NCBI RefSeq assembly: GCF_003148845.1
Contig: NZ_QGHA01000014.1
Coordinates: 1-64,000, forward strand
Direction: 5' to 3'
From: Mucilaginibacter oryzae
GTDB lineage: Bacteria; Bacteroidota; Bacteroidia; Sphingobacteriales; Sphingobacteriaceae
Length of the DNA: 64,000 nucleotides
Below the pieces are notes generated by a model, which searched no databases, was not told where the DNA came from, and saw nothing but the letters and a program-made list of their open reading frames with translations. Both the position numbers and the translations under genes were made by a program. Below, piece after piece: positions 51,609-59,963 of the stretch (positions are counted from its first letter, which is position 1; each line of letters begins with the position of its first letter).

Positions 51609-53354
51609 ATGCTTAGAACTCATACCTGCGGCGAATTAAATATCAGCCATTTAGGCCAAACCGTTACTTTATGCGGTTGGGTACAAAAATCGCGCGATTT
51701 GGGCGGTACTACTTTTATCGACGTGCGCGACCGTTACGGTTTAACCCAATTGATATTTAACACCGATACCGATGCCCAGCTGCGCGAAAAAAGCCGCGGC
51801 CTTGGCAGGGAGTTTGTAATTAAAGTAACCGGTAATGTAATTGAACGTACAAGCAAAAACACCAAAATCCCTACCGGCGAAATCGAGATCGCTGTAACGG
51901 ATATCGATATATTGAACGCGGCTAAGCTGCCGCCCTTCCTGATTGAGGATGAAACTGATGGGGGCGAAGAGCTTCGCGCCAAATACCGTTACCTCGATCT
52001 GCGCCGTAACCCGATCCGCAACAACCTGGTGCTTCGCCACAAAATGGCGCAGGAGGTGCGCAAATATTTAGATGCTTTAAACTTTATAGAAGTTGAAACG
52101 CCGGTACTGATCAAATCAACACCCGAAGGCGCGCGCGATTTTGTGGTGCCCAGCCGCATGAACGCGGGCGAGTTTTACGCCCTGCCACAATCACCCCAAA
52201 CATTTAAACAATTGCTGATGGTAAGCGGCTTTGACCGTTATTTCCAGATCGTAAAATGTTTCAGGGATGAGGACCTGCGTGCCGACCGCCAGCCGGAGTT
52301 TACCCAGATTGACTGCGAACTATCCTTTGTGGAGCAGGAAGATATCCTGAACATTTTTGAAGGGCTTACCCGTCACCTGTTTAAAACCGTAAAAGGGATT
52401 GACCTGGGCGAGTTGCCACGCATGCTGTATTCAGATGCCATGCGTTTATACGGGTCAGACAAACCCGACCTGCGTTTCGGGATGGAGTTTGTTGAACTGA
52501 ATGATATTGTTAAAGGCAAGGGCTTCGGCATTTTTGATAACGCCGAACTGGTTGTTGGTATCAATGCCAAAGGTTGTGCCAGCTATACCCGTAAACAGGT
52601 TGATGAACTGACCGAATGGTTAAAACGCCCTCAAATTGGTGTAACCGGTATGATTTATTGCCGCTACAACGAGGATGGCACCCTGAAATCATCGGTAGAT
52701 AAGTTTTATAACGAAGATGAGCTGACCAACTGGGCAGCAGCTTTCGGCGCTGAAAAAGGCGACCTGATGCTGATCCTTGCCGGTGGTGCTGATAAGGTGC
52801 GCAAGCAACTGAACGAACTGCGCCTGGAAATGGGCAACCGTTTAGGACTGCGCGATAAAGACACTTTCGCGCCGCTTTGGGTTATTGATTTCCCGCTGTT
52901 GGAATGGGATGAGGAAAGCGGCCGCTACCATGCCATGCACCACCCCTTCACCTCGCCAAAACCCGAGGATATTGCCCTGTTAGATACCAACCCGGGAGCC
53001 GTTCGCGCCAACGCTTACGATTTGGTGATTAACGGTACCGAAATTGGAGGCGGTTCTATCCGGATCCACGATCGTACCTTGCAGGCCCTGATGTTCAAAC
53101 ACCTCGGTTTTTCGCCGGAAGAGGCACAGAAACAATTCGGCTTCCTGATGGATGCTTTTGAATATGGCGCACCTCCGCATGGTGGCATCGCTTTCGGTTT
53201 CGATCGTTTGGCATCCATATTCGCCGGTCTGGATTCGATCCGCGATGTGATCGCCTTCCCTAAAAATAACTCAGGTCGCGATGTGATGATTGATTCGCCC
53301 TCAACCATTGCCGAGGCACAAATGACCGAGCTGAAAATTAAAACAACGGTTTAA
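51609..53354 (+). CDS. aspS: aspartyl-tRNA synthetase
   Basis: A 581-residue class II aminoacyl-tRNA synthetase of the bacterial AspRS type. The OB-fold anticodon-binding domain comes first (about 1-110, VTLCGWVQKSRDLGGTTFID). The catalytic core has motif 1 around EVETPVLIKSTPEGARDF, motif 2 FRDEDLRADRQPEFTQID and motif 3 GIAFGFDRL. The GAD insertion domain lies between (about 290-410). It charges tRNA-Asp; that tRNA gene lies about 8 kb away in the window. The length is normal for the family and all motifs are intact. Confidence 0.98.
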   Translation: MLRTHTCGELNISHLGQTVTLCGWVQKSRDLGGTTFIDVRDRYGLTQLIFNTDTDAQLREKSRGLGREFVIKVTGNVIERTSKNTKIPTGEIEIAVTDIDILNAAKLPPFLIEDETDGGEELRAKYRYLDLRRNPIRNNLVLRHKMAQEVRKYLDALNFIEVETPVLIKSTPEGARDFVVPSRMNAGEFYALPQSPQTFKQLLMVSGFDRYFQIVKCFRDEDLRADRQPEFTQIDCELSFVEQEDILNIFEGLTRHLFKTVKGIDLGELPRMLYSDAMRLYGSDKPDLRFGMEFVELNDIVKGKGFGIFDNAELVVGINAKGCASYTRKQVDELTEWLKRPQIGVTGMIYCRYNEDGTLKSSVDKFYNEDELTNWAAAFGAEKGDLMLILAGGADKVRKQLNELRLEMGNRLGLRDKDTFAPLWVIDFPLLEWDEESGRYHAMHHPFTSPKPEDIALLDTNPGAVRANAYDLVINGTEIGGGSIRIHDRTLQALMFKHLGFSPEEAQKQFGFLMDAFEYGAPPHGGIAFGFDRLASIFAGLDSIRDVIAFPKNNSGRDVMIDSPSTIAEAQMTELKIKTTV

Positions 53355-53415
53355 TCAATATTTAAAAATCAATTTAGTTATAAGTTTGTAATTAAAATTG
53401 TAAATTGTCGTGTCT

Positions 53416-54078
53416 ATGCCTAAATACACAATCCCAGATCTATTTGTACCTGGCTTTAATGAAATAGCTTCGTTAAACGATGAGAAATTAGAAGCCATTC
53501 TTTTAGCTATAGAATCTTTAAAAATTGGTGATGGCCCAGAATTTCTATCTTCCGTTTTAAAAGAAGCGAAAATTCTAAATGGCATAGATGTCTACGAGAT
53601 TTCTATTACTATATTCAGCATCATTAATCTAATTTTTGATGATGAGATTGACGATGTCGAAAGCCTTTTAGACGATCTGATTTTATCTTATAAAGATCAT
53701 GCGACCGGAAGAAAAAAACTTCAATTAGATAAATTAAAAATCAATCTATTCTCGTTATTATCAAATAGATCGAAATTGAATTTAACTATAAAAGCTCTTA
53801 AACTTGGTGTCGAATTCGAAAAAACATTCTCAAAAAGCAGAATATTTACAGACATACGCGTTGTTTTTGGCCCGGATATAAAAAATGATAAACAGTCAGC
53901 GCTCCTAATACATAATCTTCAATTAGAATATAAAAAGAATGGTTCGGATAAAAAGTTATTCATGACCATGGATAGCGATGATTTAAGAAATCTTAAAATT
54001 CAAATTGAGAGAGCTTTAGAAAAAGAAACATCTCTTAGAGCGACAAACAACATATCCTTCATTGACATAAATCTATAA
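53416..54078 (+). CDS. unknown protein, first gene of AT-rich cassette
   Basis: A 220-residue protein from ATG 53416; a GTG six bases earlier is in frame. It is mostly helical in the first half, followed by a part reading IRVVFGPDIKNDKQSALLIH and MTMDSDDLRNLKIQIERAL, which alternates strands and a final helix. That second part recalls a small COMM-like domain found in some uncharacterised bacterial proteins, but I cannot name the family with certainty. Codon use is far more AT-rich than aspS and the FKBP genes on either side, which points to horizontal gain. The next gene begins two bases after its stop. Confidence 0.65.
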   Translation: MPKYTIPDLFVPGFNEIASLNDEKLEAILLAIESLKIGDGPEFLSSVLKEAKILNGIDVYEISITIFSIINLIFDDEIDDVESLLDDLILSYKDHATGRKKLQLDKLKINLFSLLSNRSKLNLTIKALKLGVEFEKTFSKSRIFTDIRVVFGPDIKNDKQSALLIHNLQLEYKKNGSDKKLFMTMDSDDLRNLKIQIERALEKETSLRATNNISFIDINL

Positions 54079-54080
54079 TT

Positions 54081-54722
54081 ATGAATGAAAAGATTGCTGA
54101 TATGCACATCCCACAAATCCGAATAGATCGAAAGAAAACCGATTTAAGAGGTAATAATATGTATTCAAAAACTCCTAATATTTTTAAATCAGAAGATTAT
54201 CATTCAAGAGCTAAACAGTCGAAAATTGGTATTTTTGATGAAAAATACAACGGAAAAACTAAAACCAATTATTCGCATATAAAAATTGGAAATTGGGAAT
54301 TTGAATATCCTAATGCAATAGAGAATATTATAACTGAAATTAAAAGGTCCTTTTCTCTTTTGGATATGAAAGACAGTTGGGATGATGAGGGCGCAGTTGC
54401 TGTTAATATTGATACCTGGATAAAGGCTGCTATCTTCTTGTACAACTATGCTCAATATCTCTATGTGAATTCCAAACATCAAAATGTTTTAATTGAACCA
54501 GACATCGCTCCTGTTAACGACGGCTCTATCGATTTAACTTGGCGAACTGAAAAAGCGCGTTTATTAATTAACATCAAACCTAAATCCTTGGACCGTGTAA
54601 GTTATTATTGTGATTTATATTCAGATAAAGATTTCTCAAAAGGGAATGTTTCCTCAGAATCCATTAATGAAGGCTTTGCTGGATGGTTAAACTTTTTCAT
54701 TAAACCGAATGTGGGAAATTGA
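54081..54722 (+). CDS. unknown protein, second gene of AT-rich cassette
   Basis: A 213-residue soluble protein without known motif. A basic disordered start (about 1-65) precedes a compact part with FSLLDMKDSWDDEGAVAVN and a beta-rich segment (VLIEPDIAPVNDGSIDLTW, IDLTWRTEKARLLINIKP). The W-D-D-E-G and D-G-S-I-D-L-W patterns suggest a conserved family. It overlaps the following gene by 14 bases, so all three cassette genes are translated together. Confidence 0.65.
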   Translation: MNEKIADMHIPQIRIDRKKTDLRGNNMYSKTPNIFKSEDYHSRAKQSKIGIFDEKYNGKTKTNYSHIKIGNWEFEYPNAIENIITEIKRSFSLLDMKDSWDDEGAVAVNIDTWIKAAIFLYNYAQYLYVNSKHQNVLIEPDIAPVNDGSIDLTWRTEKARLLINIKPKSLDRVSYYCDLYSDKDFSKGNVSSESINEGFAGWLNFFIKPNVGN

Positions 54723-55146
54723 AGATATTCCTCCGTCCAACAAACTGTATGTAAGGGTTCATAAAAACAATATAAATCCAAAAACAGCAGAACCGAGGCC
54801 AGCTGCTTTCAAAAATACACCAGAAAAAGGACCAGATTTATCAAGTGATTGGGAGAAACACTCAACGCCTCAAAGCAGTCGAGATTTAATTGGAAAACAG
54901 TTTAAATATGGAACAGAAGCATTCAAAAATCCGAATGATTTTTTCATTGTAAGTTTTACATGTGAGAAGCTTTCATGTATTAATCCTCCCCAGTCGGTTC
55001 AGCACACGCCCCAATATAACAATCCTGAAATAGTGGGAGAGCCAAATAACCGAGCTCACGCGAGCATAATTGGCGATAAAAGCGACGAAGAAATCCGATT
55101 AAAATTTATTGATATCTACAATTGGGAAATTAAACCAAATATCTAA
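54709..55146 (+). CDS. unknown protein, third gene of AT-rich cassette
   Basis: A 145-residue protein beginning MWEIEDIPPSNKLYVRVHKN and containing AAFKNTPEKGPDLSSDWEKH, then a motif VQHTPQ and a stretch with ENNRAH-like NNRAHASIIGDKSDEEIR. This pattern (R-V-H, then S-D-W-E-K, then H-T-P, then N-R-A-H) recurs in small accessory-region proteins of unknown function. The invariant His and acidic residues could form a metal or nuclease site, but that is speculation. It starts inside the second gene and ends four bases before the first FKBP gene. Confidence 0.65.
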   Translation: MWEIEDIPPSNKLYVRVHKNNINPKTAEPRPAAFKNTPEKGPDLSSDWEKHSTPQSSRDLIGKQFKYGTEAFKNPNDFFIVSFTCEKLSCINPPQSVQHTPQYNNPEIVGEPNNRAHASIIGDKSDEEIRLKFIDIYNWEIKPNI

Positions 55147-55150
55147 TTAG

Positions 55151-55621
55151 ATGAGGTTGAAAAAATATATCCTTTTATTAAGCGTAATTATCGTAGCCCT
55201 AATCAGTTCGTGCGATAACTCGGTAAAGGAAAACCAGGCGAGGCAGGCCGCCACCGACGATTCGCTGATCCGTGTTTATCTGAAAGCCAACCCGCAGATC
55301 AAAGCAAAAAAGCATCCGTCGGGTATCTATTTCCAGATCCTTTCTGAAGGTAAAGGCGAACATCCTAACGAAAATTCGCTGGTTACCGTAAATTACACTG
55401 CGGCTATGCTTAACGATATGGTGGTTGACAAAGGCAGCGGCTTCTCAAGCTCGCTCGACAGGCTGATCAAAGGCTGGCAAATCGGCATCCCGCTGGTAAA
55501 AGAAGGCGGCTCTATTTTACTGATCGTGCCATCGGGCCTGGCTTATGGGGCCAACGGCGTTGGTCGCATCCCCGAAAACGCTGTATTGGTTTTTAACGTC
55601 GATTTAACAGAATTTAAGTAA
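55151..55621 (+). CDS. FKBP-type peptidyl-prolyl isomerase lipoprotein, copy 1
   Basis: A 156-residue lipoprotein. The signal ends at LISSCDNS. The FKBP domain (about 60-156) has VTVNYTAAMLNDMVVD, LIKGWQIGIPLVKEGGSILL, VPSGLAYGANGVG and VLVFNVDL. The catalytic aromatic that usually follows the second strand is Val, so isomerase activity may be weak; the chaperone fold is intact. It acts in the periplasm, attached to a membrane. It is the first of three tandem paralogues. Confidence 0.9.
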   Translation: MRLKKYILLLSVIIVALISSCDNSVKENQARQAATDDSLIRVYLKANPQIKAKKHPSGIYFQILSEGKGEHPNENSLVTVNYTAAMLNDMVVDKGSGFSSSLDRLIKGWQIGIPLVKEGGSILLIVPSGLAYGANGVGRIPENAVLVFNVDLTEFK

Positions 55622-55702
55622 AAACCTTAAAATAATATACAGTTTGTAGCGTTTAGCTGCTTTTAACCGTCAGGTTAATTAGCATATATAACTATTAACT
55701 AA

Positions 55703-56161
55703 ATGAAGAAATTCTTATTATTCGTATTCGCACCCCTGGTGATCCTTGCTTCATGTTCAAAAGATAAATTCGACGCATCCAAACAGGCAGCGGCCGATGA
55801 TGCCGCCATTAAGGCCTACATCGGTACAGATACCGCTTATCATGCCACTGCCGATGGGTCGGGCGTTTATTATAAAATGGTAACCCTGGGTACCGGCGCT
55901 CGTCCAACTTTATCATCAACCATTAAAGTAACTTACACAGGCAAATTGCTTGATGGTACAATATTTCAATCGGCAACTATTACCAATCCGCTGAGCGGTT
56001 TGATACAGGGCTGGCAATCTGGTTTGCCATATGTGAGGATGGGTGGGCGTGTTATTCTGGTTATCCCTTCAAGGGCCGGTTATGGCAATAATGCACAAAG
56101 CGGCATCCCTGCAAACTCCGTGTTGGTATTTACTATCGATCTGCTTAATATTGTTAATTAG
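55703..56161 (+). CDS. FKBP-type peptidyl-prolyl isomerase lipoprotein, copy 2
   Basis: A 152-residue lipoprotein with the lipobox at ILASC. The FKBP core has IKVTYTGKLLDGTIFQSA, LIQGWQSGLPYVRMGGRVIL, IPSRAGYGNN and VLVFTIDLLNI. Here the usual Phe is present but the Asp after it is Gln. It lies 81 bp after copy 1 and 28 bp before copy 3; the three copies share layout but differ at the active site, so they may have divided roles. Confidence 0.92.
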   Translation: MKKFLLFVFAPLVILASCSKDKFDASKQAAADDAAIKAYIGTDTAYHATADGSGVYYKMVTLGTGARPTLSSTIKVTYTGKLLDGTIFQSATITNPLSGLIQGWQSGLPYVRMGGRVILVIPSRAGYGNNAQSGIPANSVLVFTIDLLNIVN

Positions 56162-56189
56162 TTTTACCTGCCCGCTGTTTTAACCTGCC

Positions 56190-56657
56190 ATGAGAAAAAC
56201 CCTGTTACTGTTATTATTTGCATCATCGCTGGCGCTGGTATCCTGCTTTAAAGATAAAGCTGCCGATCCGCAGCAGATTGTTTTGAATGAGGATGGCAAT
56301 ATCAAAAATTACCTTGCCGCGCATCCCGAAATCAGCGCTACCAAAGATACTTCAGGTGTTTATTATCAGGTAATCAGTCCGGGGTCGGGCACACATTCCG
56401 GGCCAAATGGCGTTATCACCATTGATTATTCGATGCAATTGCTTAGCGGCGTTACTTTTAGCGGTCAAACCGGTTATAAGGGCAAACTGTCCGATTTAAT
56501 AAAAGGCTGGCAGATCGGCATTCCGCTGATAGCCGCAGGCGGCGAAATCCTGCTTATTGTTCCTTCGCGCTATGCCTATGGCACGGCCGGCACAAGCCAG
56601 GTTCCGCCAAATTCCACCGTGATATTTGATATCAAGCTTAAAAATATTGAACAATAA
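56190..56657 (+). CDS. FKBP-type peptidyl-prolyl isomerase lipoprotein, copy 3
   Basis: A 155-residue lipoprotein with the lipobox at LVSCFKD. The FKBP core has ITIDYSMQLLSGVTFSGQ, LIKGWQIGIPLIAAGGEILL, VPSRYAYGTAG and VIFDIKLKNIEQ. The aromatic is kept but the following Asp is Ser. It ends the tandem array and is followed at once by a terminator. Its last codons, KLKNIEQ, recur as a fragment 575 bp downstream, a relic of a further copy. Confidence 0.92.
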   Translation: MRKTLLLLLFASSLALVSCFKDKAADPQQIVLNEDGNIKNYLAAHPEISATKDTSGVYYQVISPGSGTHSGPNGVITIDYSMQLLSGVTFSGQTGYKGKLSDLIKGWQIGIPLIAAGGEILLIVPSRYAYGTAGTSQVPPNSTVIFDIKLKNIEQ

Positions 56658-56663
56658 CAAGAA

Positions 56664-56690
56664 GGCCATCCTAAAAAGATGGCCTTTGTT
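56664..56690 (+). terminator. terminator of FKBP array
   Basis: GGCCATC (56664-56670) pairs with GATGGCC (56678-56684) around a seven-base loop, followed by TTTGTTGTT. It closes the three-gene FKBP run. Confidence 0.85.
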
Positions 56691-56716
56691 GTTAAACGTT
56701 AAATACTTTTCCGCCG

Positions 56717-57034
56717 TTGTTGATGTTGTCACCATAGCCGTTAACATAAGGACAAAGGCCATTCAAAAGTTGAGAGGAAAGGTATGATTCACTCCCAATG
56801 ACCTACTGTGTTTAGATTCCCCGTAGCGGATACCTGTTTGTAGAAGATGCAGGCAGACAATCTTTTTGCCTCGTAGAGGCTACCCTCTTCAGGACATTTA
56901 TAAGCATGGTTTATAGGTAGCCTCTACGAGGCAAAGGGCCCTTTTATCTTTATCCTACAAACAGGTAGCGCCTAACGGCGCATTAGAAAATTTACAGCAG
57001 CATAAGTTAAAGGCTATGGTGACAACATCAACAA
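56717..57034. repeat. 318-bp nested palindromic element (MITE/REP-like)
   Basis: Three levels of inverted repeat are visible: an outer perfect 23-bp pair (56717-56739 with 57012-57034, starting TTGTTGATGTTGTCACC), a middle perfect 13-bp pair (TACCTGTTTGTAG at 56831-56843 with 56955-56967), and an inner perfect 20-bp pair (56865-56884 with 56916-56935, core GCCTCGTAGAGGC). No gene lies inside. It has the form of a non-autonomous mobile or repeat element and can fold into a long cruciform. Confidence 0.75.
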
Positions 57035-57115
57035 TGGCACCAGCTTGGAAAAACACATTTTCAAGAGAGGAGTTTAAACGTTTACGCCAATATATTCTCT
57101 TAAGTTAACGGCTAT

Positions 57116-57204
57116 GGTGTTTTCACCGCACCACTTTTGGGGGTAGATTGTTGTCGTTTTAATTACTGAAACTTCTTAAGATCATGTGGTACGGTGAAAA
57201 CACC
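57116..57204. repeat. second REP-like hairpin
   Basis: GGTGTTTTCACCGCACCAC (57116-57134) pairs with its reverse complement at 57186-57204 with one mismatch. The outer part shares the phrase AAGTTAA-x-GGCTATGGTG with the end of the preceding element (57005 and 57101), so the two are related repeat units. Confidence 0.65.
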
Positions 57205-57209
57205 GACCA

Positions 57210-57266
57210 CAAGCTTAAAAATATTGAGCAATAATAAAAAGCCATCCTAAAAAGATGGCCTTATTA
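57210..57266 (+). pseudogene. duplicated 3' end of an FKBP gene plus its terminator
   Basis: Bases 57210-57266 repeat almost exactly the end of FKBP copy 3 and its terminator (56633-56690), including the codons for KLKNIEQ with one silent change and the GCCATC/GATGGC hairpin. The sequence between the two copies holds only the repeat elements. This points to a former fourth FKBP copy, or a duplication, that was replaced by the repeats. Confidence 0.7.
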
Positions 57267-57287
57267 TTATTGCATTACCAAAGCTCC

Positions 57288-57318
57288 TTTAGCCTTTCGC
57301 CGCTAAAAACTATCTTTG
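57288..57318 (+). promoter_or_regulatory. miaE promoter
   Basis: TATCTTTG at 57311-57318 matches TAnnTTTG exactly; TTTAG at 57288 stands at the -33 spacing. The start codon GTG follows after four bases, so the transcript would be almost or entirely leaderless. Confidence 0.6.
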
Positions 57319-57322
57319 CACT

Positions 57323-57922
57323 GTGAGCGAGAAAACCATCCTTAAACTGCAGCTACCTACCGACCCGCTATGGGTTAAAAATGTGGTGGAAAGCAATATT
57401 GAAGAGCTATTGACTGACCATGCTTTTTGCGAACAAAAGGCCGCCAGCAATGCCATTACCCTCATTGTTCAAAACCCCAACCTGAGCGAGTTGGTACAGG
57501 AAATGGCGTTATTGGTACAGGAGGAAATGGATCATTTTAAGCGGGTGCACGACATTATACTGGAAAGGGGTTACATTCTGGGCCGTGAGCGCAAGGATAA
57601 TTATGTAAACGAGCTTCGGAAATTCATTATTACCGGGGGCGGCCGCGAAGCCCAATTAATTGACCGGCTGCTGTTTTCGGCCATGATTGAAGCCCGGAGC
57701 TGCGAACGCTTTAAAGTACTTTCTGAAAACATAAACGATTCTAAGCTGGCCGAATTTTATCATGAGCTGATGATCAGTGAGGCCACACACTATTCCATGT
57801 TTATCCGCCTGGCCAAAAAATACGCCGAGGAAATTGACGTTGAGGCCCGCTGGAAGCAGTTTTTAGCATATGAAGCCCAGGTGATACAGAATTACGGCAA
57901 GAGCGAGACGATACACGGGTGA
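57323..57922 (+). CDS. miaE: tRNA-(2-methylthio-N6-isopentenyladenosine-37) hydroxylase
   Basis: A 199-residue ferritin-like diiron enzyme with a GTG start. It hydroxylates the isopentenyl group on the modified A37 of tRNAs that read codons beginning with U. The iron ligands are in helices: ELLTDHAFCEQKAA (about 30-40), VQEEMDHFKRVHD (about 74-86), MIEARSCERFK (about 127-137) and ELMISEATHYSMF (about 155-167), each contributing Glu or E-x-x-H. Length and motifs fit the family. The next feature downstream is an 18-bp inverted repeat. Confidence 0.95.
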   Translation: MSEKTILKLQLPTDPLWVKNVVESNIEELLTDHAFCEQKAASNAITLIVQNPNLSELVQEMALLVQEEMDHFKRVHDIILERGYILGRERKDNYVNELRKFIITGGGREAQLIDRLLFSAMIEARSCERFKVLSENINDSKLAEFYHELMISEATHYSMFIRLAKKYAEEIDVEARWKQFLAYEAQVIQNYGKSETIHG

Positions 57923-57935
57923 TTAAGAAGTCGGA

Positions 57936-58018
57936 AGTCGGAAAGTCCGGAAGAAAAAAATTCAATCCCTTCATCATCTTAGCTCTTTCGGACTTTCCGA
58001 CTTCCGGACTTTCCGACT
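57936..58018. repeat. 18-bp perfect inverted repeat after miaE
   Basis: AGTCGGAAAGTCCGGAAG (57936-57953) and its exact reverse complement (58001-58018) are separated by 47 bases. Shorter overlapping copies of the GTCGGAAAGTCCG unit surround both arms. It is REP-like and could also end the miaE transcript. Confidence 0.7.
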
Positions 58019-58094
58019 CAAAACTCATCCACACAAAACTACCAATTACCGATACCCGCTTTTATTACTGTAACATATTGTGTTACTTTATAAA

Positions 58095-59255
58095 ATGTCG
58101 CGTTTTAAAGCTTTTTCGGTTGTTATACATATTGCGGGTTGGCTGTTGTTTATGGCCTTCCCGCTGCTATTTTTGAACAACCGCGGGCAAAACACAACTA
58201 TCCTTACCTTTTTAAAAGAACCTGCTTATTGGGTTTTCTGCACAACGTACATTGTTCTTTTTTACAGCAACGCGTACTTTTTTATCCCGAAGTTTTTCCT
58301 TACCAAACGGTACTGGATCTATAGTGCCATTGCTTTGGTGTTATTGGTTTGTGTGTTTCTGCTTCGCCCTTTCGAGAAATTGCTCCAAAGTAATGAAAAC
58401 GGCCCGTGGCGTAAGTTTCGCCTGGAAATGGCCGAACGCGCTAAGTTTGAAAAGCCGGAATTCAGAGACACTACATTTTTTAAATCGGGTCGTTTTAATC
58501 CGCCCCCGTTTCCGTCAGATAGTGCCGCCCGATTCTTTCGTCCGGAATTCAGGCGTCCGCGCCCTTTTGATAGTATCAGTTTGTTTATATTCCTCATGAT
58601 CATGGCGCTGAGCACCGCTATAGTAACCGTACAGCAATGGCAGCAAACCGAACAGCGCGCCGCCCGCGCCGAAGCCGATAAAGCCAACGCCGAACTTTCA
58701 TTTTTGAAAGCGCAGATCAACCCTCATTTTCTGTTCAATACCCTCAATAATATATATACCCTCGCTGCCATTAAGGATGATCATGCCGCCGACAGCATCA
58801 TGAAGCTATCAAACATTATGCGTTACGTTACTGATGATGCTACGGAAGATTTTGTACCGCTGCAAAGCGAGATCGACTGTATCAGCGATTATATCGAGCT
58901 TCAGCGTTTGCGCATTGGCAGCAATACCATCGTTAATTTTAATATTGAAGGGGATACCGGTATCACGCAAATAGCGCCGCTTGTAATGATGACCTTTGTA
59001 GAGAATGTTTTTAAGTACGGCGTAAGTAAACATGAACCATCCGCTATTGATATTCGGGTGCATGTAAACGGGGAGAATATTTCATTTTATTGCAAAAACC
59101 GGGTATTCGCGGTAAAAAACAGCGATTACCAGCGCACAGGCATCGGCATAAAAAATACCAAACAACGTTTGGAGCATTTGTATCCGGGTAAACACCTGTT
59201 GAATATCAGCAGCCTGGGCAATGAATATATTGTGCAGTTAACTTTACACACATAA
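58095..59255 (+). CDS. LytS-like sensor histidine kinase
   Basis: A 386-residue kinase from ATG 58095; a GTG 15 bases earlier is in frame. Four membrane helices (about 8-170) with a long, basic and Phe/Pro-rich loop between the third and the fourth precede a coiled linker. The His_kinase domain has the phospho-His in KAQINPHFLFNTLNN, and the ATPase part has MMTFVENVFKYG and GIGIKNTKQRL. It pairs with the response regulator three bases downstream. The signal is unknown; genomic context gives no clue beyond the miaE and DUF1835 neighbours. Confidence 0.93.
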   Translation: MSRFKAFSVVIHIAGWLLFMAFPLLFLNNRGQNTTILTFLKEPAYWVFCTTYIVLFYSNAYFFIPKFFLTKRYWIYSAIALVLLVCVFLLRPFEKLLQSNENGPWRKFRLEMAERAKFEKPEFRDTTFFKSGRFNPPPFPSDSAARFFRPEFRRPRPFDSISLFIFLMIMALSTAIVTVQQWQQTEQRAARAEADKANAELSFLKAQINPHFLFNTLNNIYTLAAIKDDHAADSIMKLSNIMRYVTDDATEDFVPLQSEIDCISDYIELQRLRIGSNTIVNFNIEGDTGITQIAPLVMMTFVENVFKYGVSKHEPSAIDIRVHVNGENISFYCKNRVFAVKNSDYQRTGIGIKNTKQRLEHLYPGKHLLNISSLGNEYIVQLTLHT

Positions 59256-59258
59256 ATT

Positions 59259-59957
59259 ATGGCGTTGAAATGCATAGCTATTGACGACGAACCGCTGGCT
59301 CTGCGGCTGATTGGCGAATATGTATCCCGCTTTCCGTCGCTGCAACTGGTAAAAACCTTTGAAGACGCGATATCCGGCGCCGAATACCTGAAAACCACAC
59401 AGGTCGACCTGCTTTTTTTGGATATCAACATGCCCGATATTACGGGGATTGACCTGGTGCGTTCGTTAAAAGACAAACCGATGGTAATATTTACCACCGC
59501 CTATAAAAATTTCGCGTACGAAGGTTTTGAACTCGAAGCGCTCGATTATATTTTAAAACCGATAGATATCCGGCGCTTTACCAGGGCGGTTGAAAAAGCG
59601 GTTGATTATTACAGGTACAAAAACAAAGCTGCTACGGATGAAACCGAAGAAAGCCTGTATGTTTATTCGGAGTACAGGATGGTAAAAATTGAACTGGGCA
59701 GTATCGAGTATATTGAAAGCATGGAAGATTACATCAAGATCCATATCACCAACAATAAAACCATCCTTACCCTCATGACGCTTAAGAAGGTTTTGGAAAA
59801 GCTACCTGCAGGCAAATTTCAGCGCATTCACCGCAGCTACGTGGTAGCGGTTAACAAAGTCCGCTCTATTCAAAACCGCAAAGCAGAACTTGCAAATATT
59901 CAACTCCCTATAAGTGAAAGCTACCTTGATTTTATAAGGCACTGGAAACAAGGATAA
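59259..59957 (+). CDS. LytTR-family response regulator
   Basis: A 232-residue regulator. The receiver has IAIDDEPLAL, the phospho-acceptor Asp in LLFLDINMPDITG and the Lys in YILKPI. The LytTR DNA-binding domain (about 135-230) has GSIEYIESMEDYIKIHI and FQRIHRSYVVAVNKV. It is the partner of the kinase directly upstream. It ends seven bases before the convergent DUF1835 gene. Confidence 0.95.
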   Translation: MALKCIAIDDEPLALRLIGEYVSRFPSLQLVKTFEDAISGAEYLKTTQVDLLFLDINMPDITGIDLVRSLKDKPMVIFTTAYKNFAYEGFELEALDYILKPIDIRRFTRAVEKAVDYYRYKNKAATDETEESLYVYSEYRMVKIELGSIEYIESMEDYIKIHITNNKTILTLMTLKKVLEKLPAGKFQRIHRSYVVAVNKVRSIQNRKAELANIQLPISESYLDFIRHWKQG

Positions 59958-59963
59958 ATCAGC

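Noticed and set aside
51609..53354. Functional link between aspS and the tRNA-Asp gene 8 kb away
   Set aside because: They are on opposite strands and separated by unrelated genes; their closeness is probably chance.
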